A stretch of DNA of 64,000 nucleotides from assembly GCA_019843655.1 (NCBI GenBank), contig JACDQD010000010.1:6245637-6309636 (forward strand). The letters run 5' to 3'. This document shows positions 49,566 to 61,606 of this stretch, in pieces. A program made the position numbers and the translations under genes. Below the pieces are notes generated by a model. The model ran no database searches, was not told the origin of the DNA, and saw only the letters and a list, made by a program, of their open reading frames with translations. The stretch's first letter is position 1. Each line of letters begins with the position of its first letter. This DNA comes from Lethocerus indicus. Lineage: Eukaryota; Arthropoda; Insecta; Hemiptera; Belostomatidae.

Positions 49566-52500
49566 AATTTTTAATGTTTACCTCCTTGTTATTACTACGA
49601 GTAAATTTATCTCCTTTTGCCCCCATAAGGTTCCGCGATTTATGGCACGTTGGGGAAAATAAAATCGATCAGATCTCAGATTTAATCAACCGAACCACCA
49701 ATTAGCCGATTATAACTTGGCGTGAACTCGCGCCACACCTGTGCGCGAAACCTGTGAAATATGAGACAATAATTAGGCCGAAGTGGATTGCGAAAGTTGC
49801 TGTTGTTATATTTTAGCCGATTCAATTCGGCCAGTGATTTTTTTTTAAATATTTCCATTACATTATGCCATGTATTCGTACTGTATTATTTAAATTTTCG
49901 CGGCCCGTTATACAATTCGATTATACGACCGGTCGTGGAGACAGGTCCGTGTATCTTGTGAGCGGACGACGCGCGATAATATCTCGGGGGGGGGTTTTGC
50001 ATAACACTCCCAGGCGAGATTCAGATACAATGGCAACGATATTATGTGGTAATAAATATCGTTTGTATTAGGGCTGGCCCCGGTGAACGCTAATAGTGTT
50101 GTGGAGTGCGGTTCCCATTAGTCACCCGCGGATCACCCGGGGCTTAAATTCAGTCCGTTCTTCAGCGCCTTCTTTTTGGCGTATACTCCTCCCCGACCGC
50201 CATTACCCGATATTGTAATTAGAGTCCGCGCTCCGAGGCCGTTTATCTGCCGTGATTAATGCGGCCGTGGACCCCTACGTTAAAAAAAAAACAAACAAAA
50301 CAAAAAACAAAAACAAAGTTGGAGCGAACATCGCGAACTTCAAGGACGGATGGTGGGGGGATATCGTATCCTGAGAGGAGTCCCGGTGGGAACATGAGAG
50401 ATGGGCCATCTCTCGGCCGGGGAGATTGGTTTTTCCGTTGATTTATGGCGTTCTCAAAAAACAAGAAGCAAAAAGCAACTTTAAACTTAAAAGAAAAGAA
50501 ACGTCGGACAAATTGCAGAGCGCCATCTTGCGATACCCATCTAGACTCTCGACGAATTCTTTCACTTAACTTTTCGAATAGATATGCCTGGAAATATTTA
50601 AAAAAAAGGAAATATTTGGAAAAAGTAAGGCTAAATTTAAATAATAAGAAATCATCGTCCGATGAATTCCAGAATTCCATTTTGCGATATCCAACCGTTG
50701 CCTTCGAATTGTTTAACTTGTTGGTTCGGCTAATCCATGAGATGACAGTTTGTAAGTAACAAAGCACAAAGTATGATATAAGCAATGTTCGAAAAAAAAA
50801 TTCATAATGATTACTCAACGGAATATTGGCAGATACCAGTCATGAAGTCCAGCACTAGTACAAGAACCTGTTGTTCCTGAAAGCCCCACTGTTTTCTCGA
50901 GAGAGGACAAAAGGAGTGTATTTCGAGAATAACGTCTTTTTCGATCGGAATATTCTTTCTGACAAATGTTCTCGTGGCGATCTGATATCTCCCGTTCTGC
51001 AATAAGGGCGGAACAAAAAAACGGCCCCCGCCGTTTCGAACGGTCCCGAGCGCCGACCGCAAAATAGCGCGGCTCTTTTTTTACAAACCAAATGTGTCTC
51101 GTTTTTTCGCTTTTTCAGTTGCGCCATACCTGTGTACTGTTATGAGCTCGCTTCCCGGCGTGGACCGGAGTCGAGGCAGTAACGCCGATTCGGCGTAAAC
51201 GCGTTCGAAAAATGTTCTGCCGAACATGCTGAAAATGTTGAATTCCGGATTCGGAAATACCGGAAGAAGTTGTGTAATGGAGGCGGTAAAACGAGTTGGA
51301 GATTTAATTCACGACCCTGTCGAACACAGATATTACACTACATTGATTGGGCCTAATCCATTTTTGGTTTAATTAAAAATCAAAATAAACTTTCGTTATT
51401 TAAAACAATTTTCAAGAAACAGTACACAGATTATCACAATTAATATTTGGGATGTATACGCCGAATCTGCCATTTCATGGGCTCGGGCAACGTAAATTGT
51501 TTTTAAAATTATAAACTCCTGAGAGTCATCATTGCTTATGATGCTTATCATTTTTCCCGAAGGATGAAATTAACGAAAAAGCTAGAGAATTTAATAAAAA
51601 TAACATTTCTGAATGATATAATAACCTAGAATTAATCGGTTGCACGAATCAAAAAATAATACCTTCTTTATTAACCCGCGCTCGTGTTTAACTCAATGGT
51701 ATTAATTAGCCTCGGGGGTTTGTATACTTTCACTTATTATGCAATGTTTTCAAGGCATACATTTCTTAATTCCAATTAGTACCGGCTGTATAACGACTTA
51801 TATACCCGACGTCTTTATTTTGCTAATCAAATAGGTTTCCAGAAATAATATAGCGCCGCATGCAGATCGTTTTATGATGTTTATGACGTTTTCGAAGAGT
51901 AAAGGGCGTGTATATACAGTGGGATATACTTAAACAACGATTTAATAACGAAAAAATGCAATGTCCTAAATGTAAAATGTACATTGCATGACTGATTAAA
52001 TATCCATGTGTGGTGGACTCACTTCCAGGATTGTTCTTATCTGAAAAATGTTACCTCTGTCTTCGAGTCTGTCGGGATTTACGATCCCGCCGGCCTTCCA
52101 CCATTTCATCATTCCATTGTCCCCCGAATCTCCCGGGAAGTGGGTTCATATTATGTTTTCTCTCCCCACAAAATTCCTGGAAGGAGCGCGTCGGAGGAAG
52201 TCGGTTCTGAAAAAATGAACGGTGTCCGGAGAAGGTATACGCATACGTGTCGTGCGTCGGAGCTTTCACCGATCGACGGACATATACGCCGCCCTATTCG
52301 GTGGCTTTATGTAAATGCGGCGTAAATAAATGACCGCCATTAATTTGCCACCAATTTGAACTAATCGAATGTCCGACACAGATTTCCGCGCCCGCAAATC
52401 GTCCGCCATTAAGCAATCATCTTAATTGAATTAATAAATACGATTCCAGCCCGCTCCTCCAATTATTGCCATTTCTGTAGAACACATTTAAATATTCATA

Positions 52501-52833
52501 ACATAAATCATTATTGTGTAAAATTAGCCGAAACAAACAGAAGTGGATACAACTCGTCTGATTTTCAATTATACGTTATTCTCCGAACTATTTTCAAAAT
52601 TATAGTGAGCTACAGAATTTTACTGTGGGTGAAAAACTCCCGATTCATTTTATGAAAATGGCTTTCGGATAATGCTTATTCATCCTGAAATCACATTTAG
52701 ATCAATGAAATTATTATATATTAATTCGTTCCCATTTCGGAGGGTGTTACCATATTTCTATTCTGTTCACACGTCGGTGCGATATTCCGATAGTTGAAGA
52801 ATCGGAATATAATAATTATTAATTAATTTAAAA

Positions 52834-52998
52834 TACCTGTTTTGTGGTCTGCGAGGGGTTGGAATATTAGGTAGATTTGTTGTGTTTCTGTCTCCTCTCG
52901 CTGGTTTGGTCTGTTCCTAGCCGAAAACATCCATAGTGCCAATATTACTGGAGATGGCGAGCAGCCGAAACCGGTCTAGCAAAAGACCGAACCAGCGA
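52834..52998. mobile_element. Foldback element with internal deletion
   Basis: The left outer arm starts TACCTGTTTTGTGGTCTGCG and runs to about 52919, then jumps into the core (CCGAAAACATCCATAGTGCC). The right arm continues GATGGCGAGCAGCCGAAACC to about 52998. The inner left arm and outer right arm are deleted. Confidence 0.8.
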
Positions 52999-53388
52999 TA
53001 TGTACAATAATTATTAAGCTCGAGTGAATTAGTCGTTTGACAAAATAGTGTTATTGGCTTTCATCCTGTGTGGTATATTATTATGGGAAGTGACGTTCAG
53101 AGCTCCGAGTGTCCGGACTGAAGGTGCACCTAAGCGTGACCTTTTCAGTTGCACGGCGGCCTTCTCGCCCTTTTAAATTCCACAGCGCGGATTCGGCCCC
53201 ACCATGAATAATTCAGAGTTATCGTCCGCTCGTGCATCGTATCGAATAGTTTTTCGAGCCCTAAAATATCGTCGCCTTAGTTGTTCCGCGGCCGTCCACA
53301 TCCGCCCCGAACTGAGGCGAATTGACCTTTGGGCGGTTCCTTTTGATCACGAAATACATGTGAAAAAAAATCATCAGCACTTGTACTT

Positions 53389-53436
53389 ATAACATTCATT
53401 TTGATTGTACAAAATAAAAAAAGGTTTAAAAAAAAT
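53389..53436 (+). mobile_element. LINE 3'-end fragment
   Basis: Only the last ~48 bp of the LINE family are present: TAACATTCATTTTGATTG, then GTACAAAATAAAAAAAGG and a tail of A's. This is the only copy found in the same orientation as the bestrophin gene. Confidence 0.65.
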
Positions 53437-53867
53437 CAAGATTTCGTGTACTACTCAGCGTTATGCTACAATAACGATAGAATATAATGCCTATAATTAT
53501 TACATTAATTTAGCCGCCAATCATTGCTTCTATCTAAGGTAACGATACAGAGTACGAAATAATATGAAAAATGACTATCCATATTGATTCTCGGCTTCTG
53601 TCATTTCTTAGCTGGGAACTTTTAATGGGGTTTAAATGGGGAAAATTGTATATTCAAAGACAGCGACTTACATCTCCGCGTATACCATCTTGTGACTCGA
53701 CTGGAAGACTTACCTCGAGGGGAGACACTTATTTTTAAATATTCTAACATTCTGTTGTGGTAGGAAGTAATTTTCAAGCAATGATTGGGACACATTGCAA
53801 AATAGCAGTCGTCGGTCCGAATTTGAGGTATCGGACGATATTAATTCCCGGCTTCTATTGTTACTTA

Positions 53868-54101
53868 TGCCCATAATTATGAAAGTGGTCTAAGTCAATT
53901 CAAACTTTAAATACAACATTTTCATATGAAATTCACACAAAATTTCATATTCGTAGTAAACTTCCATTAATCGAGACTAATAAAATTCTAAATTAAAATG
54001 TTGCATAATATAAAAATATTTGTCAGTTTATTTGAAAGCAATTCATTAAATATCTCGAAACCAGAAATATTTGACTTAGACCACTTTCATAATTATGGGC
54101 A
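53868..54101. mobile_element. MITE with perfect 31-bp terminal inverted repeats
   Basis: The 234-bp element begins TGCCCATAATTATGAAAGTG and ends with the exact inverse; the repeats are identical over 31 bp. The interior is AT-rich and non-coding. A near-identical partial copy lies at 28800. No convincing target duplication is visible (flanks end TTA and begin AAC), so the superfamily is unassigned. Confidence 0.85.
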
Positions 54102-55098
54102 AACTTGTGAACTTGAAACAGGGCTTAAAACAGGAGGAAAATTGTATATTTCAAGCGCCGATCGCGATCAAGCGAAACATGGAAGGAAGTTCCATCGCCA
54201 AGTGTACCATCTCGTGACCGGTACTTGCAGCATGCAATTCTACCTCCTCTGACCTCTCAGTAGAAAATACGGGCCGATCGGCTAAGGAGAAACCAGTAAT
54301 TTTCTGAAAAGGATAAGTGCGGAAAGGAAGGAACCCCACTCAGGATATTCAGGATACTAGATTTTGTGTAGCCTTTAACGCCCTTTGGTCGTGTTCCGAG
54401 CCAAACGAAAGACGTCCAATAAATCTTTCTCGGATCCTTGACCGGAGTAGTTGTTTGTTCTTATTAAAACTTTTGGTTAATTCCAACTTTAGCGAAAATT
54501 AAAAATGGCTGGTTTTCATTTTACAATACAATAATTCCCCTTGCGATGCTTTAATTAAACATAATAAGGATTAACATTGTTTCCTCTCTCATATAAAGCT
54601 GGTCTTTCCACAACTTCGGATTCTTTGAAATCTATTCATTCCAATTATGCTTTTCAAATATCATAAACTGGTGGAGTTTTAAATTATTCAGTAAAGTTAC
54701 TATGATATTTGTCTACGGTTCCTCTCGTTCTGTTCTATGCTTGTCAGGATTTGCTCACCATATTCAGTTGTAATGAGGTACTCGGAAGCTGCTATTCACG
54801 AAATCATTTCATTCCTTTACCTGCGCGAAAACGTTTCCCTCAATTATTTTGATGAAGCGACATACCGAACTGGGAATATATCTTTCCCTCACTCCACAGT
54901 GCTAAAAAAAAACGAAGGTGTCGTAACGTCGTTATTGCAGTTCATTATACAATTAGCATATTATTCCTATTTTAATGCATTGAACGTGCTCGGAGCAGTT
55001 CAAATGCCTCGCTAGTGATGTTATTCCAGTGATATAAAAAGGCCCGCGTTTTCCGATATCTCGGTTAAATGAACCATTTAAAATGCCTCGTTATTCAA

Positions 55099-55140
55099 GT
55101 CTTGTTTTCGTGTCCACGATCTCACGGCTGAAAACAAGAC
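55099..55140. other. Hairpin-forming inverted repeat
   Basis: GTCTTGTTTTC at 55099-55109 pairs perfectly with GAAAACAAGAC at 55130-55140 across a 20-base loop. The loop itself contains GTG and CAC that can pair. The stem is too short for a typical microRNA precursor. Confidence 0.5.
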
Positions 55141-57001
55141 AGCTCTGGCACTGAGCCGGTTCCTCGGCGCGTAACGTCCTTGGGCCTCGGCTAATTAATA
55201 AAAGATTGTAAATATGACATTATAACAGTCTAATTTATTACAGCCTCGGCGTATAATTTTATTTCCCTTTGTCATTCCATCATACCGGACGGTTTCGGAA
55301 AATAAATAATTTCTAATTACCTCCGTCGTCGATTATTTCCCAATTCCTACCGTATTGGAATATAATCAATGAATTGACAATAGATTTAATACACCCGCAG
55401 TATTGAAGTATACGCAAACTTAATCGGTGTAATAAGAAGACTTACAGACCTTGAGTAAATGTTTCTCTTGTATCTGCAGACCCTCAAATAAATCTTCTTC
55501 GAGAGGTTTAAGTTCAGACAAGATGATCAACGAGGCAGTTTATTACTTTATAAATGCAGTTCTACCTCTTTTGTTCAGATTATTTAAAGGAAATTTTTAA
55601 TAACGCTGTAATAAATTTGAAACATGAGTTATATAAGTATGGGACGTGCAATGAAGTTTATATTGGTTACCCAATTCAAATTGTGAAATTCCCATTTTTT
55701 AGATACCGTAGATTTCAATGTTCTCGCTCGTAGTTTCGAGGAATAGCTGTGATGGCGACCAGCTCAGCACGAAAACCAGGATCGATACGGAGCGAGTAAT
55801 ATTGGAAGATGTGAATAACCCCCCTGTGAATCTGCTTTACAGTGGAGTTCGCCTAATCGCGTTTTTTATTTTCAACCGAGACCGCATCACGTCTCGCCTT
55901 AGTTGGACCAAGTATCTGTTTTTTTTTCTTTCCATTACGAAAGCGCACCGTTTCATTCGCGGCGTCGCTTTCAATCGGCCGAATAACAAATTTATTTTCC
56001 CCCCACGAGTTCCACGTCACGCACAGATTACAGACCAGATTGTAGGAGCCGATTCGACCAACTGACACGATTGTCGACTGTGTATATTGAAGAAAAATAT
56101 TTCGTCCAATCGAATATTTTTGTTGCATTAAAATTGCCCCAAAACATAAAAAATTGTCCCAATAAGTTAATAAAATCGGGAGATGAAGAAGGGAGATTGA
56201 AATTTTACAAATTTAAATCAAAAGTTCGAACTTAGCTAGGACTTCCGTCGTGCTAGACATCTTAAAGAATCACCTTTGTGAAACCGATTATTTTTCGTCA
56301 ACAATTTACTACTACAAAATTCTCTGATGAAAAACCTAAGATCTGGCCATTTCATGATATGCGGGAAGATCAAAAACTCTGAAATATATAAAAGAAAGGA
56401 CGTTTCAGTGGTATGTCGGTTGGAACGAATGATCGAACCTGAATTGCCGGAAAGTTTTCGGCGATAAAAACGAAAATTGCCTTTGGTCGGCTACCGCAAA
56501 TGGGCGAATGTCCCGCGATCCGTGAAACAGGTTGCAGAATTTCAACCTCGCCAACGGTTGGGTTTTACTGCACTTCGAAAAATCTCCACTTTATCTGAAC
56601 CGCTATTCGATTGCGAAGAACAAATCAGTTCAGAATTTAAGGTTGAAACTCCTCTAGGACTTTCACGAATGCGCCGCAGAAGAGAGAATGAACTAACATA
56701 AAACTATATCTGTAGTTTGTCCGTTCAAGTTGAAGTCTTCACCTCAAATGCCTCTTATCCTGCATTATTTCACTTGCTGCAATTTGCTATTACCAGCAGC
56801 GAAATTTTCTTATAAAATATTCTTAAACAGGACCAGGTCATGACTTTAACGGCGTGTCTAACCCGCCCCCTTTACGGATTTCCTATTAATGCTCAGATTA
56901 GTTTCTAGATACGTATACGAGCGTAAACGATGAATCAAAAAACTCGCTGACGTCTGTTGCGACCTACATTTCGTCCAAGTTGTCCGTCCACGCACATTCA
57001 C

Positions 57002-57022
57002 ATGACACACACACACACACAC
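57002..57022. repeat. CA microsatellite
   Basis: A short CA run of about 10 units. Confidence 0.9.
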
Positions 57023-58302
57023 GTCGTGTTTCCTGTTAAACCCGTTCTGGCCCCGAACCGCCGCTAACGTTAATACGCTCGCGGTTGCCGGCCGTTCGCG
57101 ATTCGAAGTGTGTATAAATACTTCGAAACTACTACGGCCGGTCTATTTTTGAAACGACGGGCCCCGAACCCCGTGATTTGTCCGATGGGCGAGAGGCGTA
57201 ACCGAGGTATCGTTCGTTCGTAGGCTCCCAACCAGTTTTACGATACACTTGCTCATTCCCTGCAGCCAAGTGTTACAACCGCTTATTTCTTTCTGTTTGC
57301 GGCCGCAATACAATTGAGGCCGAACAAACGAGAGATATATTTCAGTCATTTCTGATTAGCTCCCGTGGGATATATGTCGCGGCCGTCTATTGTCTTCACC
57401 AATATCCATCCCAGCCGCTTTTACGACCAATTTTGGGATATTAATAGTTCAATTTAATTAATTAAAACTCTAGTCCTATTTGTCGAGTGTATTCCGGACC
57501 CCCGAACTCCTTCAGGTGAAAATATACAAAATTGTGCCGGGCTTACGAAGCCATAAACCGTTTTTTTGATTGTGAAATTGATAAAAAACATTGATTTCTG
57601 TTTGCAATCGAATATTGAAGAAAATATTTGTCCAGCATTGTTGAAGGGAACATTGATGAATTGGTCCCTATTGTCGCGATAACACCATCCCCTCCCTCAT
57701 GTTCGCTTTAAATAGGAGAACTATATTTTTCGACTTTGAGGGTGACAGGAATTTCTATTATAGACGATGGAACCTAAGGACAATTCTATGACTACCGTAT
57801 TTCATAATTATTACGAGGAAACCGAATTGTGGGGTTCCGACATTTAGATCGGCCCCGAAATGCTGAACAGCTGAGAAGTGGCTAGTTGAAATATCAGAAC
57901 GCGAAATATAACTATATAAAACGGCCGCGGAGTGCCTATAAATTGTTCGGGCCGAAGGGAACAGCGCTCTCGGACAACAGTATGACAAAAGGACGATCCT
58001 ATCTCGGGCCCCAGCGTTTACTGCAATTGCTAGCGGTCGCTCGCAGTGACATATCCCGCCCATAAAACGGATAGTTAGACGTCGTCGGCGGCGTGCTCGG
58101 ACTCGGCCGCGGATGAGGATCGGAGGAGATTCTATCTTCAGTTTTTATCGGTTCGCGGAACCGGGTACGCGGCGTCGTGGGCGGGAGATAGCTTGAGATA
58201 GAGAATCCGCTTAGCATACGAACCGCGCGCTCTTCGGTTGGCCGATCCTGTGAGTTAGCGATTTATTTTATGGTTAATGATATATCAAAGACAGAAATAC
58301 CT

Positions 58303-58508
58303 TTTTTAAATTTTTTATTGCACAGTCAACATCGTTTGCATGGGAGGATAGAGGATGGGTAACGGATGAAAGAGGATGAAATTTGTGAAATTTTATGGCT
58401 CGGTAGACTGCGATTTGAAACATACCGGGCAGCATTGAGGATGGTTCGAAGGACTTTAGATTGGAATCTCTGGATGGATCCCATAGTTCGATACCGTATG
58501 TCCATGAC
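58303..58508 (-). mobile_element. Short Jockey-like LINE fragment with target duplications
   Basis: A 206-bp decayed copy of the same LINE family, with an internal deletion. It keeps the tail region and the blocks encoding the IQRFQSKVLR segment and part of the following region. A direct repeat GAAATACCT at 58294-58302 and 58509-58517 flanks it and is the likely target duplication. Confidence 0.75.
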
Positions 58509-58652
58509 GAAATACCTAAAGATCAAAAAGAAAAATATTTTGAGACACCAACCGTCCACTAGTAATATTCCTCATTAGCATCAGTAACAACAACATTACT
58601 TAGCATTTTGGAGTGTATACATAGTTTATTATCATAATTTATTGTGTAAAAT

Positions 58653-58654
<2 letters not shown>

Positions 58655-58698
<44 letters not shown>
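58655..58698. repeat. TA microsatellite
   Basis: An uninterrupted TA run of 22 units inside the bestrophin intron. Confidence 0.95.
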
Positions 58699-58701
<3 letters not shown>

Positions 58702-59385
58702 TTTCATTTTCGCCAAGCATGTTTTAAGGAAAAATGTTTTATAGTTGTGCTAATAATAGCGGTCGGTACCGATTTTCCTAGTGTCGCAACGCCGACCTCC
58801 GGTTTCCGGTTTTCTTCGCCATTTCCACGCCATTAAATCTACCTCTTACCCACTTATAATTTTCCCACAGGATTTTTCTTCTGTTTTCGCCGTTTCTTTT
58901 GTCTATTGCCATTCCCAGGTCTGTCAAATCATCGTCTGACTTTACCTCCAAAAAACTGGTGCGAAGTAATTCAAATTAAAAAAAAAATTATACGTTTTTA
59001 AAAGCGATTAGTTTGTAGATTAGTGACATAAACTAAGTTAAATAAAATATAATTTTTTTCTGTAAATTTAAATCACTTTGAAGACTAGCAGTGACCGGCA
59101 TTTCGGGGTTTCAGAGAAAGTAAAGTTGTATATAGTGTTAAATCTTTGTCGGCTTAAAAGTTTTATTCGCCCTCAAGTATGAAGTGCCCTTAGGGGATAT
59201 TACTTGGACTTTGAGGGTGAGGGGGTAGTGGTGGAATGGCCGAAGAATGCGGTACGGACGGCGCCAGTGTAGCTCACCCGCGGAGGAGGGAATGGGGGGG
59301 CTTCCGTGTGACTTGGTGTTCGCCCTTAGCCGCACCGGAGGAACCGGTTTCGCCCGTGGGGTCGCCGCCGACTCTATTTATAGAC

Positions 59386-59415
59386 AGGTATATATATATA
59401 TATAGTCTATACCTG
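59386..59415. repeat. TA run within a small inverted repeat
   Basis: ACAGGTATA and TATACCTGT form a 9-bp perfect inverted repeat around a short TA run. Most likely it is simple-repeat slippage. Confidence 0.6.
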
Positions 59416-60193
59416 TGCGTCTGACCCGCACCGTTTCCTAGTCGGTCGCTGAGAAGTGCGAGCGGGGAAGGGGCCGTCCCTCTTCTTCTTACAATTGACA
59501 CAGCTCGGTTCCTATCGATCGTACTTTAAATCGAACTAGCTCTTTTAATAATAGGGCTTAGAAATGAATTTTTTGTCGAGACGAACAATCGCGATACAAG
59601 TCCCTTCTAGTAGAGGACTTATTGAAAGCCAGAATCGTCTGTGACCGTTTTTACGGCCTTATTCATTTCCTTTCAATTATTCAAGATATCCGATTAAATA
59701 GGCAGTAAAATGAATCTAGTAGTTCATATTAATACCTTTGCCTTATTTATTAATATTACGGTTATGTTATATTGGACGTTAAAGAACAAATCGTCTTTAA
59801 TCATACCGATATTAGAGGTAAAATAATACAATTTTTGTTAAATATTCTTGATAACAACAATCAGCACTGTGTTCAATTAGATGGTTTAAGGATAAAGCTG
59901 TTGAGACATTGCGACCATTCAGTGACAAACGAAACAAGGGTATTTTCATGCGTTAGGAATAAATTTGAATTTATGTAGAATATTTTCTACTTACATACTA
60001 AACATTTGTAATAAAGATCATCCAATTCTATTGGTAAAGTTAGATTTCCTGCGAGCATTTATTTTTCATTCATAATTTGATTCCTGCTTGGTGTGCAGTA
60101 TATGGCGGGCCTAGACTCCAGGTCCTAGAGTCAAACTTTGATAGTTTGAATGCCGCAATTTAAACGCTGACGTAAATTTAATTCTGTTTCCAG

Positions 60194-60365
60194 GGTATTT
60201 GAGAAAATCAGAACGTACTTCAGCAGGCATACGGAAAACATTCCCATGTCTTTCGTGCTCGGTTTCTACGTGACTCTGGTGGTGAAGCGGTGGTGGGAGC
60301 AGTACAGGCTTCTCCCGTGGCCCGACACACTCGCCCTGTTCGTCAGCGCCGCAATACCGGGTGTG
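60194..60365 (+). CDS. Bestrophin, internal coding exon (neck and second transmembrane helix)
   Basis: The exon follows a good acceptor (TTCTGTTTCCAG, with CTGAC as a likely branch point upstream) and ends at a GTAAGT donor in phase 0. One base completes the codon split from the 45441 exon, then 57 codons begin VFEKIRTYFSRH, pass through IPMSFVLGFYVTLVVKRWW and end PWPDTLALFVSAAIPGV. IPxSFVLGFYV is the most conserved stretch of bestrophins. Aligned with human BEST1, the three hydrophobic neck residues I76, F80 and F84, which line the chloride pore constriction, are all present, as are RWW and PWPD. In many family members the exon end reads like VxG(K/Q)DE; here it is IPGV, which may be paralogue-specific. 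The next expected coding segment (a DE.GR..RR.. motif) was not seen before 64000, so the gene continues beyond the window. Confidence 0.95.
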
Positions 60366-60574
60366 GTAAGTATCATTATGAATTGCAGCAATAAAAATAA
60401 TAAATGTATAGAGTGAATGTCCGCAGCGGGCAGAGTGAGCTAATTGTACATCCTCCCTATATATTTATTTTTAATATGCCCCATCTTAAACTGAAACCAG
60501 TTTAAATTTAAATACCTCAATTCCCATTAGTACCATTGAAATAGAATCTAAAACTATCAGATATAGTCAATTCT

Positions 60575-60710
60575 ACCTAACGCCGGAATTCGAACCCAGG
60601 TTAATTAACTATTCGAACATACCAAAGTCGACGTCCTCTCTTGTCCCTTATGTTTGCGTCTCCTGACACACCCAAACGTCCCTTACAAAAACCATGCTGA
60701 AACATACCAG
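60575..60710 (-). repeat. Possible tRNA-derived SINE fragment
   Basis: On the minus strand GGGTTCGAATTCC is a good internal B-box of a tRNA-type promoter, with flanks (CTGGG and CCGG) that can form a T-arm-like stem. Upstream on that strand lies a ~40-bp block that recurs at 18788-18826 (shared CCAAACGT(T/C)CCTTACA). No A-box or complete tRNA fold is convincing. Confidence 0.3.
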
Positions 60711-61492
60711 AGAAATGGGTAAATAAATTAAATACATTATTAAATAATGGAGTTATTTATATTAGTGCTACTTTGAGATCAATGTCCCTGATTACACTGT
60801 TGAAAGAACAAATTAAATGACCTAATAGCATTTTTGGGTGAGTTCTTAGCCAATTATAATTCTTTTCCTTCAAAGCGTAAGGGAATTTTAAATACGCCGG
60901 TAGTAGAATGAATCTTTAATTAGATATTATCGATCCATTCTTTCCTTTATAGTGATGGATTCGCGGATTTCCGATTTCCAATTTCCTGTTAGGGGCCACA
61001 ATCGCTTATGCAACACCCGCACTCACGGAGACTAGGGCGCGATTCGAAAGCAATGCAGTGCGCGGTCCGCCCTTGAGAACTTGCCGATTGTGAAATATAT
61101 TAAATTAATATATTGCCCAGGGTCATCGCCACTTTCCCCGTACGTTCGATACTGGAGCATATGAGATTTATCCAGGATGTATTCTGAAAATGTTGAAGGA
61201 GACCGTTGGAGACTTGAATGACGTAATTGATTTTCCTTCAAACTAAATTCTAGAAACCGTAAATTGATAACAGTTTTGATTTCGTAAACATTTTTTTAAA
61301 TTGAGGGAAAGATCCTCTCTGCAATGTCATTATACTGTTACTGTCGTCGGAGACCGGTACACTATAATGGAAATCCTTCCACCGAATATAAATGATCGAA
61401 ACCTTTATTATAGTTTTTAATAAGGAAATTCCGAGAAACATCGCTGAAGAACACGCAGAACAGCTCTTTTTCGTCTTAAATTGTCTTAAATT

Positions 61493-61606
61493 CGTCTTAA
61501 GCAGTTTAACATACCTGTTTTGTGGTCTGCGTGGGGTTGGAATACCGTAGGTTTGAAACAGCACAGAACACCACAAACCTACGGTCGTCTTAAGCAATTA
61601 CAACAT
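61493..61606. repeat. Short foldback remnant between direct repeats
   Basis: Positions 61512-61585 hold the outer left arm (TACCTGTTTTGTGGTCTGCG to ACCGTAGGTTTG) and then its inverse CAAACCTACGGT, making a 12-bp perfect stem. Both sides carry a similar ~20-bp sequence starting CGTCTTAAGCA (61493 and 61586). It is either an imperfect target duplication or part of a local GTCTTAA tandem array. Confidence 0.6.

Larger units (their letters stand above)
45552..60193 (+). other. Bestrophin intron between the two visible exons (14.6 kb)
   Basis: The intron starts GTAAGT and ends CAG, and interrupts an arginine codon after its second base. It carries LINE fragments (47.0, 53.4, 58.3 kb), foldback elements (49.3, 52.8 kb), a 31-bp-TIR MITE (53.9 kb), a CTT run and TA and CA microsatellites. 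No further coding segment with bestrophin similarity was recognised in it. GC-rich patches at about 47740-47960, 48670-48990, 57000-57220 and 58060-58240 have no recognised function. Confidence 0.85.

Noticed and set aside
50243..50818. Minus-strand open frame of 191 codons
   Set aside because: Phe-rich low-complexity translation of A-rich plus-strand DNA; no domain or exon signals.
53700..53715. Minus-strand GAG|GTAAGT after a pyrimidine-rich stretch, as a second recursive site
   Set aside because: GAG instead of (C/T)AG at the acceptor, weak tract, and no known gene on that strand.
56070..57630. Two similar stretches (ATTGAAGAAAATATTTGTCC-like) at about 56085 and 57613
   Set aside because: Only about 25 bp of AT-rich similarity; may be chance.
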